This document shows, in pieces, positions 1-8,100 of a DNA stretch of 32,923 nt. The notes below the pieces were generated by a model, which worked only from the letters and a program-made list of their open reading frames with translations, did not search any database and was not told the origin of the DNA. Numbering within the stretch: position 1 is the first letter of the stretch; each line of letters opens with the position of its first letter. Source of the stretch: Maribacter sp. 4G9 (lineage in GTDB: Bacteria > Bacteroidota > Bacteroidia > Flavobacteriales > Flavobacteriaceae); contig NZ_MDGL01000146.1 in assembly GCF_002742265.1 (NCBI RefSeq), positions 1 through 32,923 on the forward strand, in the 5' to 3' direction. A program made the translations under genes and the position numbers.

Positions 1-95
1 CCGCGTTTTTGGAGTGCCTTCAAAAAACCGTTGAGCTCGTCACCGGTCTTGAACTGTTTAAAAAAATTGTCGTCGAATAATTCCTCGTTCTTCAT
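1..95 (-). CDS. IS256-family transposase, N-terminal fragment (cut by window edge)
   Basis: Only the first 31 codons are in the window, reading leftwards from an ATG at 95. The peptide begins MKNEELFDDNFFKQ and continues FKTGDELNGFLKALQKR. This is how many Bacteroidetes IS256-family (mutator-type, DDE) transposases begin, just before their conserved segment on the helical N-terminal domain. The DDE catalytic residues lie outside the window. A terminal-repeat-like sequence 60-85 bp upstream supports the assignment. Whether the rest of the gene is intact cannot be seen. Confidence 0.8.
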   Translation of the reverse strand, partial: MKNEELFDDNFFKQFKTGDELNGFLKALQKR

Positions 96-116
96 AATGG
101 TGTGAAAATTTAAAGT

Positions 117-154
117 TAAAAAAATAGCGGGGGCATGCCCCCGCTATTTTTTTA
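117..154. repeat. 38-bp perfect palindrome inside the IS256 element
   Basis: The sequence is self-complementary around the centre 135/136. It has a GC core (GCGGGGGCATGCCCCCGC) and A- and T-rich flanks, so it reads as a rho-independent terminator in both directions. It lies between the terminal repeat and the transposase start. I infer that it stops transcription entering the element from outside. Confidence 0.75.
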
Positions 155-287
155 TTTACACACTTTATGAGATAGTCCCTTTTTTTTTTTAAAATGAGTT
201 CATAAAATGGCGTATAGCGCTATGTAAAAATACATTAAATCGAATTTTAATTTAAACATTCATCTATTAAATAAAAAACTACAAATC

Positions 288-1439
288 ATGAATAAAATTT
301 TATTCCTATTATTATTTAGTCTCTTCCTAATATCGAAAAATGCTATTTCTCAAGTTAATCAAACAGAAAATAGTTTTGATCTGGAACAAACTAAAAAAAG
401 ACTAACTCAAGAAATAAATAAAATTCTAAAAGAGACAGGTATACCCTCAATTTCTTTGGCACTAATTAAAGACGATGCTATTGTTTGGGCTGAAGCTTTC
501 GGGTATGCAAACGTTAAGAAAAAACTTCCAGCAACCAGTTCCACTATCTATAGTACCGGTTCAAATTTTAAATTCGTTACTGCAACGGCGATAATGCAAT
601 TGGCTGAAGCAGGGAAATTAGATATTGATAATCCTATCAACGATTATCTTGGAGAGTCCGCCATTAATGATTTTTCGGGTGAGGGGTCACCCGTAACTTT
701 CCGTCATTTATTAAGTCATCATTCAGGATTAAAAGGACCTATTGAAATTGTTCCTATTTGGGAAAGAAAGCTTCCTAAAACATTAAAAGAAATTGCTTTA
801 GAGATTAGCGCTGAAGAACCACCAGGGTTAAACTTTAAATATTGTAATCATTGTTACGCCCTTGTTGGTCTGGCTATTGAAAAAATCACTGGACAAACAT
901 TCCAGGAATATATAATAAAACATATTCTTGAACCACTTCAAATTGATTCTAAAGGTCCAGTAGTTCCAACACCAAGTATGGTGGAAGAATTAGCCTTACC
1001 ATACAATCTAAATAATAATAATAAATCTGTTCCCGAATACCAATACATGTTTGATGTTTTTCCTGCAGGCGACATTTATTTAACTGCGCCAGAAATGGCT
1101 AATTTTTATATTGCACAATTGAATCAAGGCTCTTTTAAAGGTCAATCAATCTTAAATTCAAAATCTGTGAGAATGATTCAGAAACCGCAATTCGGAAGTG
1201 ACTATGGTTTGGGTACTGGAGTGATTAAAAAGGGTAATATAATTTATTTACGACATACAGGCGGAGTACGTGGGATGACAACTTATTCTCTGTTAGAACT
1301 AACTTCTAAAAAAGGTTTATATATTGCTTCAAATGCCGGAGATATTCGAAATATTCTTGCTGAAATTGCAGACCTATCATTGAAACTAATAAACGGTGAA
1401 ACAGAAATTGATCCTTTACCCTCATTTGCCAAAAAGTAA
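288..1439 (+). CDS. Serine hydrolase of the beta-lactamase / penicillin-binding family (class C fold)
   Basis: This is a 383-residue exported protein. It has an N-terminal signal peptide (hydrophobic residues 4-20, followed by S-Q-V-N). The three active-site motifs of the beta-lactamase/DD-peptidase family (PF00144) are visible: SxxK as SNFK at 92-95 (Ser92 nucleophile), the Y-x-N motif as YCN at 185-187, and the KTG equivalent as HTGG at 323-326. HTG in place of KTG is common in esterase- or peptidase-like members, so antibiotic hydrolysis should not be assumed; D-Ala-peptide or ester hydrolysis is as likely. The gene is visibly more AT-rich than dnaE or the regulators. It sits between an IS256 end and decayed recombinase DNA with no operon partner, suggesting transferred cargo. 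The ATG at 288 directly precedes the signal peptide. Confidence 0.85.
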   Translation: MNKILFLLLFSLFLISKNAISQVNQTENSFDLEQTKKRLTQEINKILKETGIPSISLALIKDDAIVWAEAFGYANVKKKLPATSSTIYSTGSNFKFVTATAIMQLAEAGKLDIDNPINDYLGESAINDFSGEGSPVTFRHLLSHHSGLKGPIEIVPIWERKLPKTLKEIALEISAEEPPGLNFKYCNHCYALVGLAIEKITGQTFQEYIIKHILEPLQIDSKGPVVPTPSMVEELALPYNLNNNNKSVPEYQYMFDVFPAGDIYLTAPEMANFYIAQLNQGSFKGQSILNSKSVRMIQKPQFGSDYGLGTGVIKKGNIIYLRHTGGVRGMTTYSLLELTSKKGLYIASNAGDIRNILAEIADLSLKLINGETEIDPLPSFAKK

Positions 1440-1454
1440 TTAAAATAAATACAA

Positions 1455-1550
1455 TTAACTGAAGATGATTAAATAAATAAACAGGAAGGCATCAAGTTGA
1501 AGGTCCAAGTTCTGCTCACGGGTGCTTACACTGGCATATCCAAAAATCAT
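1455..1550 (-). pseudogene. Serine resolvase / DNA invertase, N-terminal fragment
   Basis: Reading leftwards from the ATG at 1550, the first 21 codons give M-I-F then GYASVSTREQNLDLQLDA. This is the classic start of small serine recombinases (Tn3 resolvase/Hin family), with the catalytic serine in the V-S-T-R-E-Q motif. Similarity stops abruptly at 1488. Ten unrelated codons follow before a TAA at 1455-1457. The remaining catalytic domain and the DNA-binding domain are missing, so this is a truncated remnant, probably cut by insertion or deletion. Confidence 0.75.
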
Positions 1551-1580
1551 ATAGGTTAAGTATAAATAAAGGTAAAAATG

Positions 1581-1612
1581 TAGACTATTTGTTCAGTACC
1601 GACAAATAGACT
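1581..1612. repeat. Imperfect inverted repeat upstream of the resolvase fragment
   Basis: CTATTTGT (1585-1592) and ACAAATAG (1602-1609) form an inverted repeat with a 9-bp spacer, flanked by two TAGACT copies. It lies 35-60 bp before the start of the resolvase remnant, where res or crossover sites usually lie. A role as a relic recombination site is inferred. Confidence 0.35.
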
Positions 1613-1779
1613 TTATGGAAATAGCGAACCTGCAATCTGACAATAGTTCAATAAAACGGTCCTTTCATTTTGTATGGCTATTATAAAAAGCCGGTGATTT
1701 ATGTTGAGTTGAATAAAATCTGTAATCAACTCATATTTTTACTTTTTTTGAGCCGAATAAGAATTTTAATTGGCTCATG

Positions 1780-1932
1780 AAATATAATTGGCAACAAAAT
1801 GACTGTGACTATCTTTCGCATTCATCATTGGGGGATATGTCGCCAAGGGAATACAAAGACCGTTTCGGGGAAGAATACTTCCCCGAAACGATGAACATTG
1901 ATAATAATTTTATGAATTTAGCATTGTCCTAA
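1780..1932 (+). pseudogene. Probable IS3-type transposase, C-terminal remnant
   Basis: From about 1780 to a TAA at 1930-1932 one frame is open. Its peptide contains HSSLGDMSPREYKDRF followed by GEEYFPETMN. The H-S-x-L-G-x-M-S-P-x-E-Y pattern is the usual ending of IS3-family OrfB integrase-core transposases. No catalytic core or start is present upstream, so it is a remnant. The family assignment rests on this one short motif. Confidence 0.45.
1861..1890. repeat. Perfect 13-bp inverted repeat (strong hairpin)
   Basis: CGTTTCGGGGAAG (1861-1873) and CTTCCCCGAAACG (1878-1890) are exact reverse complements around a 4-nt AATA loop. No T-run follows on either strand, so this is not a standard terminator. 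It overlaps the transposase remnant. Confidence 0.8.
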
Positions 1933-2201
1933 AAAGGGGAAGGCTACAAAACGGGTAAGGCTACATTTTGAAGATATCATAGTTACTAAAAAGTCTAGTA
2001 AATTAATAAAAACGTCGAAGTGGGCAGTGTAAAGAATTTTCAAAAGATACTTAAAAACAGTTTTTCAGACGTATTGGCAAAGCAAGAAGTACGAGATATG
2101 AGTTGATACTTTGATTTTCTTGAAAATAAAATTAAAATAGTTGCAACCTATTTTAAAACAATTTACAGGGCTTAAATTCCAAAATCATTAATGTTGTAAA
2201 A

Positions 2202-2250
2202 TGCTGCAAAGAAGTAAAAAAGAGGCAAGAATGCAGCACGATTGCAGCAC
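2202..2250. repeat. Cluster of TGCAGCA repeats beside tRNA-Asp
   Basis: TGCAGCA occurs at 2232-2238 and 2243-2249 (an 11-bp direct repeat unit) and in inverted form (TGCTGCA) at 2202-2208. The cluster sits about 90 bp from the 3' end of tRNA-Asp, on the side where mobile DNA has accumulated. It could be a relic of integrase arm or attachment sites; this is inference. Confidence 0.35.
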
Positions 2251-2310
2251 GTTTGTTAACTTTTATTTAACATTAATATTTTTATAACATTGAATATCAA
2301 ATACTTATAA

Positions 2311-2339
2311 ATAAAAAAGCCTCGAAAAATCGAGGCTTT
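2311..2339 (-). terminator. Rho-independent terminator of tRNA-Asp
   Basis: On the minus strand GCCTCGA pairs with TCGAGGC (2319-2325 with 2330-2336) and is followed by a run of six T. It begins a few bases after the tRNA 3' end. Confidence 0.85.
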
Positions 2340-2341
2340 AG

Positions 2342-2415
2342 CGGTCTGGACGGGACTCGAACCCGCGACCCCCTGCGTGACAGGCAGGTATTCTAACCAA
2401 CTGAACTACCAGACC
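2342..2415 (-). tRNA. tRNA-Asp (GUC)
   Basis: The minus strand folds into a standard 74-nt tRNA. The acceptor stem is GGTCTGG/CCAGACC with discriminator G. The anticodon stem-loop is CCTGCCTGTCACGCAGG with anticodon GTC, and the T-arm contains GGTTCGAGTCC. CCA is not encoded. It has its own promoter and terminator and lies at the border between conserved genes and mobile debris. tRNA 3' ends are common integration targets, but no second copy of this end is visible in the window. Confidence 0.97.
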
Positions 2416-2432
2416 GTGGCGTTTAGCGTGTG

Positions 2433-2462
2433 CAAATATACATTGCTTATTCAATTGCACAA
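2433..2462 (-). promoter_or_regulatory. Promoter of tRNA-Asp
   Basis: On the minus strand TTG (2462-2460), a 19-bp spacer and TATATTTG (2440-2433) match the Bacteroidetes sigma-ABfr consensus exactly. Transcription should start near 2426, about 10 nt before the mature tRNA. Confidence 0.8.
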
Positions 2463-2487
2463 ACATTTTCTTTTAAAATATTCGCTA

Positions 2488-3417
2488 CTACAGAAATTTG
2501 TTTCGCTCAACCAAAAATGTGTTCAGGACGGTAGAAAAATCCCTTTTTATATCTACCTCCACGTATTTAATGCGGTATTGGGCGCATTTTAGTTTAAGGG
2601 CCACAAAATACTTGCGTATACTGTCCTCATATGCCTGTTTGATGTTGTCGGCATAAAGATCTAAATGTTCCCCTGTTTCCACATCCAAAAAACGTTTGGG
2701 TGTATTGTCAAAATTGAAGTGAAATTCCAATTCCTTATCCATCAAATGAAAAAGTACAACTTCGTGTTTGTTATACTTTAAATGCCTGAGTGCTTCAAAT
2801 AGCTCCTCATCCTCTTTTTCAGTTTGGAGCATGTCCGTAAAAAGAAATATGAGACTTCTTCTCTTTATTTTTTCCGCTATTTGGTGAAGATACGTGTAGG
2901 TTCTTGTTTCCTTGGCCACATCTTTCTCAGCCCCAATATCGTTCAATTTGGCCAATAACATCTGAAAGTGTCGTTCACTTCCTTTTTCAGGGGTATAATA
3001 ATGATAATCATCCGAATATATACTTAAACCCACGGCGTCCCTTTGTTTCTTTAGCACATTCATCAGGGCTGCAATCGCCAAAATCCCAAAACCAATTTTA
3101 TTAAGGTTTCCTATGGTCTGTGTTCTTACTTCTGGGTAGTACATGGAGGCCGAGTTGTCCAATATCATGTGGCACCTTAGATTGGTCTCCTCCTCGTATC
3201 TTTTGGTATAAAGCTTATCGGTCTTTGCAAATAGCTTCCAGTCGATATGCTTAGTACTTTCCCCATTATTATAGATTTTGTGTTCGGCGAATTCAGCAGA
3301 AAAACCATGGAAGGGGCTTTTGTGGATACCACTGATAAACCCTTCCACCACTTGGTCCGCCAACAGCTCCAAGTTGGGGAAAAGCGAAGCGTTATTTAGT
3401 TCTTGCCGTATATCCAC
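2488..3417 (-). CDS. DUF58 domain protein (VWA-like)
   Basis: This is a 309-residue cytoplasmic protein of the DUF58 family, which is related to von Willebrand A domains. The conserved block with S-P-F-H-G-F-S-A-E-F and the D-W-K-L-F-A segment lies at 34-66. A MIDAS-like D-x-S-x-S metal site is present as DNSAS at 87-91. Family members usually sit with MoxR ATPases and other VWA proteins in cell-envelope or stress operons; no MoxR gene is in this window. The start is GTG at 3417: an in-frame TAA lies two codons upstream, so no earlier start is possible. A strong terminator for trxA lies only about 20 bp before the GTG, so expression depends on readthrough or a very short promoter. Confidence 0.88.
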   Translation of the reverse strand: MDIRQELNNASLFPNLELLADQVVEGFISGIHKSPFHGFSAEFAEHKIYNNGESTKHIDWKLFAKTDKLYTKRYEEETNLRCHMILDNSASMYYPEVRTQTIGNLNKIGFGILAIAALMNVLKKQRDAVGLSIYSDDYHYYTPEKGSERHFQMLLAKLNDIGAEKDVAKETRTYTYLHQIAEKIKRRSLIFLFTDMLQTEKEDEELFEALRHLKYNKHEVVLFHLMDKELEFHFNFDNTPKRFLDVETGEHLDLYADNIKQAYEDSIRKYFVALKLKCAQYRIKYVEVDIKRDFSTVLNTFLVERNKFL

Positions 3418-3432
3418 AGCTTAAAGATAGGA

Positions 3433-3464
3433 TAAAAAAAGGTCCGGTTTTACACCGGACCTTT
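3433..3464 (-). terminator. Terminator of trxA
   Basis: AAAGGTCCGG (3438-3447) pairs with CCGGACCTTT (3455-3464) around a 7-nt loop. On the minus strand the stem ends in a run of seven T. It lies 25 bp after the trxA stop and just before the DUF58 gene. Confidence 0.85.
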
Positions 3465-3488
3465 CTCAATATGATTTAAAAATAAATT

Positions 3489-3806
3489 TTATAATAGGGC
3501 ATCTATAGCATCCGTATACACCTTTTTAGGGGAAACACCCACCTGTCTACTTGCAATTTCACCATTTTTAAAGACCAAAACGGTAGGAATGTTTCTTACC
3601 CCGTATTTGGCTGCAAATTCTTGGTTGGCGTCTACGTCCACTTTGCCTACGATAGCCTTGCCCTCATATTCGTTGCTTACTTCATCGATTATAGGCCCTA
3701 CCATTCTACAGGGTCCGCACCAGGCAGCCCAAAAATCTACTACTACTGGTTTATCACTTTTTAAAACTACTTCGTCAAAAGTAGCATCTGTTATTTCTAA
3801 TGCCAT
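3489..3806 (-). CDS. trxA: Thioredoxin
   Basis: This 105-residue protein has the standard length and fold order of a single-domain cytoplasmic thioredoxin. The redox-active WCGPC motif is at 29-33 (Cys30 and Cys33). The buried Asp24 of the V-D-F-W strand is present, and the cis-proline is in N-I-P-T at Pro74. There is no signal peptide. It reduces protein disulfides with electrons from thioredoxin reductase, which is not in this window. It is transcribed alone, from the promoter at 3831-3838 to the terminator at 3433-3464. Confidence 0.96.
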   Translation of the reverse strand: MALEITDATFDEVVLKSDKPVVVDFWAAWCGPCRMVGPIIDEVSNEYEGKAIVGKVDVDANQEFAAKYGVRNIPTVLVFKNGEIASRQVGVSPKKVYTDAIDALL

Positions 3807-3830
3807 GATTTATACTTTTAATAGATTATA

Positions 3831-3838
3831 CAAAGTTA
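3831..3838 (-). promoter_or_regulatory. -7 box of the trxA promoter
   Basis: The minus strand reads TAACTTTG, an exact TAnnTTTG box, 25 bp before the trxA ATG. No TTG is seen at the expected -33 position, so only the -7 half is canonical. Confidence 0.55.
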
Positions 3839-3914
3839 GTCAAATATTCTAGGGTTTCCTTACGCTTATGGTATTCGTTTTGGTTATTTAAGGATTGATG
3901 TAATCTATCCTATT

Positions 3915-5144
3915 TTAGTCTTTTGTGGTTTCCTCGGGGTAAATGGCAATATTATGTGTTCTTACTCCAATAGGGGTCGCCTTGTCCAATTTAGTCAATT
4001 GTACCTGCATACTCTTGGAAGGAATTACCGGCATATGGCATTGAATGCAATCGTTGTTCATTGCTGCCATTTTTGATTTTGAAACCGAACATGTTGTCTT
4101 ATTTTGTTGATGGCAGGTAATGCATCTACTGTTGAAATAGGCTTTTTGTCCTCTTTGGTTCCTATGGGGGTCATGGCAGGTCATACAGTCCATTTGTTCG
4201 GATGCCGTAAAGCATTTGCTACTGGTCAATAATCCGAATTGATTACCGTGGACATCCAAAGATGTGCTAGGTCTAAGTGAGTTGAAGTTTTTTGAAAACT
4301 TTGACAAAGTATCCCCAGGTAAAAATTTAAAGGGGTTTTGGATTTGATTGCTTCTTAATCCGGAATGGCATGAAGCACATACGTCCAAACGCTGTTGTCT
4401 TGATAATGATTTGAGACCAATTAATGTTGTATCCTTTAGTATTCCATTGCTTTTTCTTTGAAGCCTTACATGACGTTCAGCCGGGCCATGGCATTTTTCG
4501 CAATCAACGCCCAATGCTATTTTGGAAATATCGTACTTGTTAGAGTTTGTGTTTTCATTGCTATTTTTGGCAAACGTTACGTGGCATTTTAGACATTGGT
4601 CGTTTACAGGCCGTAATGGATTTAACCTGTTTGTGTAATTGGGACTATTGATCCAAGAATCAGTGGGCACAAAATAGGATGCTTGCAACTGGAACAGTCC
4701 ATCTGGCTGATTGGTCAAATAGGATTGCCCCTTTAATCCCGAACCTATCGTGATATCCATGCTCCAATCAAAAACCTTATGGTCTCCGTACTTTATCTGC
4801 GCATGCTGAAAGGGTTTTCCATTCTTTACCATTATTGAAATATCGGCATCCATTAAGGACACCGTATTCTCTCCTTCATTAAAACTACCGTGGATATTGT
4901 CTATAGTGGTCAAGGTGGAAGTGTTGAAATGTGCTGTTTCCAAATGGGATTCATAGATATCCTTATGGCACTCCATACAGGTTGCCGATCCAACATAACC
5001 TTCGCCGTTATAATGGTAGGCAATAACCTTAAGGTCCGAATACCTTTGGGAAGGTCCAGAAAGATAATTGTAAAGCTTTACTGCGATAAAGCCTATTACT
5101 AACAAACCAAGAACATAGAATATCTTTTTCTTCAAGGGATCCAA
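3915..5144 (-). CDS. Membrane-anchored multiheme (seven CxxCH) cytochrome c
   Basis: This 409-residue protein has one N-terminal membrane segment (about 8-27) with no cleavage site evident, so the rest should face the periplasm. Seven CxxCH heme c motifs start at residues 56, 184, 215, 256, 320, 341 and 366. The spacing and the E-K-C-H-G-P-A motif resemble the cytochrome c554/nitrite-reductase-like multiheme families. The CxxCK of NrfA is absent, so a nitrite reductase call is not justified; electron transfer is the safe role. The start is TTG at 5144, forced by an in-frame TAA two codons upstream. It begins 9 bp after the dnaE stop and is probably cotranscribed with dnaE. Confidence 0.85.
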   Translation of the reverse strand: MDPLKKKIFYVLGLLVIGFIAVKLYNYLSGPSQRYSDLKVIAYHYNGEGYVGSATCMECHKDIYESHLETAHFNTSTLTTIDNIHGSFNEGENTVSLMDADISIMVKNGKPFQHAQIKYGDHKVFDWSMDITIGSGLKGQSYLTNQPDGLFQLQASYFVPTDSWINSPNYTNRLNPLRPVNDQCLKCHVTFAKNSNENTNSNKYDISKIALGVDCEKCHGPAERHVRLQRKSNGILKDTTLIGLKSLSRQQRLDVCASCHSGLRSNQIQNPFKFLPGDTLSKFSKNFNSLRPSTSLDVHGNQFGLLTSSKCFTASEQMDCMTCHDPHRNQRGQKAYFNSRCITCHQQNKTTCSVSKSKMAAMNNDCIQCHMPVIPSKSMQVQLTKLDKATPIGVRTHNIAIYPEETTKD

Positions 5145-5153
5145 GACTTAAGG

Positions 5154-8100
5154 CTAATTTAGTTTAAAATGAACCTGCTGTTCTTCCAGTCTTTGTAAAA
5201 GCTCACTGGAAATCTGAACTTTTTGTTTTCTACTGCTCAATCGTACCTTAATCTGCTCCTGCATTTCATACACCACAAAGTTTAAAGGGTGGTCTCCCTT
5301 GTGGGAAACCAAGGTGTCCTTGAGTTGATGCACCTGGGCTTCTTTTAATTCATCGATGTTGAGTTTGATCGTCAATTTTTTGGCGAAGGACTCCATGACA
5401 TCCTGTAATAACATAAAGCTATTGAACTGCATTCTTGGCTCGCCCTTGAGTCCGGTTTCCCTATTTACCCAACCTTCCCTTACATACAATTTGACGTAGG
5501 CGAAGGAGTTGAGCATTAAAAAGTGTCTGTACTTAAGGTATTCCTCTCCAAAAATCCTAAATTCAAAGGTGTCCGTATAGTCCTCCATGGTAAATGAGGC
5601 CCATCCCTTGCCGTTCTTTGAAATTCTATGCTGCACGTCCGTTATAACACCTGCGAAAGTGAGTTCCCTGTTTACATAACTCGCCAAATCGTTGCAATGG
5701 GACAGGCTGGCATTACAAAACGCCTTGATTTCCGTTTTAAAATCGTCTAGTGGATGTCCGGAAATATAAATTCCTACCACGTCCTTTTCCCTTTTCAATT
5801 TTTCCATGGTGCCCCATTCCTCACAGGGGGGCACAACGGGTTCCGGTATGGAAACTTCACTGGCGTCACCAAAAAGGCTTACTTGGGCCGAGTTTTCGTT
5901 CTCTTGAAATTTGGCTCCGTACTTAATTACTTTTTCCAGGAACGTAATCCCATCTCCATCATTATGAAAGTATTGTGCCCTGTGGGAATTTCCCAGGGAA
6001 TCAAAACCACCGGCAAGCGCCAGGTTTTCAAACGCTTTTTTGTTTGCTGCTCGTAAATCGATACGTTTTGCCATATCAAAAACGGATTTATAAGGTCCGT
6101 TTTTCTTACGTTCGTCCACAATGGCTTCTACGGCCCCTTTTCCAACCCCTTTAATGGCACCCATGCCAAAACGTACCGCTCCTTCTTTGTTTACGGCGAA
6201 TTTATAGTAGGATTCGTTGACGTCCGGGCCAAGTACATCCAATCCCATACGCTTACATTCCTCCATAAAGAAGGTCACCTGTTTTATGTCGTTCATGTTG
6301 TTACTAAGAACTGCCGCCATATATTCGGCAGGGTAGTGGGCCTTGCAATAGGCCGTTTGGTAGGCTATCCAAGCATAACAAGTTGAGTGGCTCTTATTGA
6401 AAGCATATGCGGCAAAGGCTTCCCAATCCTTCCATATTTTTTCCAGTTTATCCTCCGGATGACCTTTTGCCGAAGCCTGTTGGATGAACTTGGGCTTCAT
6501 TTTGTCCAAGACATACTTTTGCTTTTTTCCCATGGCCTTTCGCAGTACGTCCGCTTCACCTTTTGTAAAATCTGCCAACTTTTGGGAAAGGAGCATCACC
6601 TGCTCTTGATACACGGTGATACCATAAGTTTCAGCCAAATACTCTTCACAGGCCTCCAAATCGTAGACGATTTCCTCGGTACCGTGTTTTCTTGCGATAA
6701 AGCTAGGTATGTATTCCATAGGGCCTGGTCTGTACAGGGCATTCATAGCGATAAGGTCCGCAAAAACCGTTGGTTTTAGTGCCCGCATGTGTTTTTGCAT
6801 TCCGGGCGATTCGTATTGGAACACCCCAATGGTTTCACCGCGTTGGAAAAGTTCGTAGGTTTTTTCGTCATCCAACGGGAAGTTTTCCGGATCCAATTCA
6901 ATACCGTGTTTCGCCTTTACGATTTTAACCGTATCCTTGATCAAGGTCAGGGTTTTGAGGCCTAAGAAGTCCATTTTCAGCAGACCAGCACTTTCTACCA
7001 CCGAGTTGTCGAACTGTGTGCAATACATATCCGAATCCTTGGCCAAGGCCACGGGAACGAATTTGGTAATATCATCCGGGGTAATGATGACCCCACAGGC
7101 ATGAATTCCTGTGTTCCTTAAAGACCCTTCCAATACATAAGCTTGGTTCAGGGTTTCGGACTCCAAACCATCCCCTTCAGATATGGCCAAGAGCTCGTTG
7201 ATTTTTACAAGGTCGTCGCTGTTGAACTTACTTCTTAGAATTTTCTCGTCGATGCCCATGATCTTTTTCAACTTGGACATGTTGGGAATCAACTTGGCCA
7301 TCCGGTCCGCATCTCCCAACGGCAGGTCCAGGGCCCTTGCAGTATCCCTTATCGACGATTTGGCCGCCATGGTACCGTAGGTAATGATTTGGGCTACTTG
7401 GTTGGCCCCATATTTTTTGATGACATAGTCCATCACACGGCTACGGCCTTCATCATCAAAATCGATATCGATATCTGGCATGGAAATCCTGTCCGGGTTT
7501 AGGAAACGCTCAAAAAGTAAATCATACTTTATTGGGTCCAAATTGGTAATCCAAAGACAATAGGCCACGGCGGAACCTGCCGCAGAACCACGACCGGGAC
7601 CTACGGAAACATCCATTTGCCGTGCTGCCCTTATGAAATCCTCCACGATTAAAAAATACCCCGGATATCCCGTTTTTTCAATGACCTGAAGCTCAAAATC
7701 CAATCGCTCATCAATTTCGGGGGAAATCTCCCCATACCTTTTTTTGGCACCCTCATAAGTGATATGCCTCAAGTATTTGTTTTCGCCCCTTTTGCCTCCG
7801 TCCAATTTGTCCTCTTCGACCTGAAATTCCTCTGGAATATCAAAAGCGGGTAATAATACATCTCTGGCCAGTGTGAACGTTTCAACTTTGTCGATTACCT
7901 CCTGAATATTGATGATGGCTTCCGGGATGTCCTTGAAGAGTTCCTTCATTTCATCGGAGGACTTAAAATAGTACTCTTGGTTGGGCAATCCGTAGCGATA
8001 TCCCCGGCCTCTACCTATGGGAGTCGACTGTTTTTCCCCATCCTTGACACATAAAAGAATGTCATGGGCGTGGGCGTTTTCCTTTTTTTCGTAATACGTA

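Larger units (their letters stand above)
1..179 (-). mobile_element. IS256-family insertion sequence, right-hand end
   Basis: The element runs leftwards out of the window. Its outer end is placed at about 179. There the minus strand reads GGGACTATCTCATAAAGTGTG and continues to 155, a form typical of IS256-family terminal inverted repeats. The transposase start lies about 60 bp inside this repeat. Immediately outside is a run of T (180-190), so the target was probably a T/A tract. The expected 8-9 bp target duplication cannot be tested because the other end is not in the window. Confidence 0.65.
1440..2310. other. Decayed mobile DNA without an intact gene
   Basis: These roughly 870 bp between the serine hydrolase and the tRNA-Asp terminator hold no complete ORF. 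Recognisable debris, listed separately, comprises a resolvase N-terminus, a probable transposase C-terminus with a perfect hairpin, and TGCAGCA repeats. A further short open stretch near 2025-2106 matches nothing I recognise. Confidence 0.6.

Noticed and set aside
288-1439. Calling the serine hydrolase an antibiotic-resistance beta-lactamase
   Set aside because: The motifs fit the wider PF00144 family, and the third motif is HTG rather than KTG. Substrate cannot be inferred.
2377-2592. Plus-strand ORF of 71 codons
   Set aside because: It overlaps tRNA-Asp, its promoter and the end of the DUF58 gene on the other strand; the peptide resembles nothing known.
3915-5144. Nitrite reductase NrfA
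   Set aside because: All seven motifs are CxxCH; the CxxCK catalytic heme site is absent.
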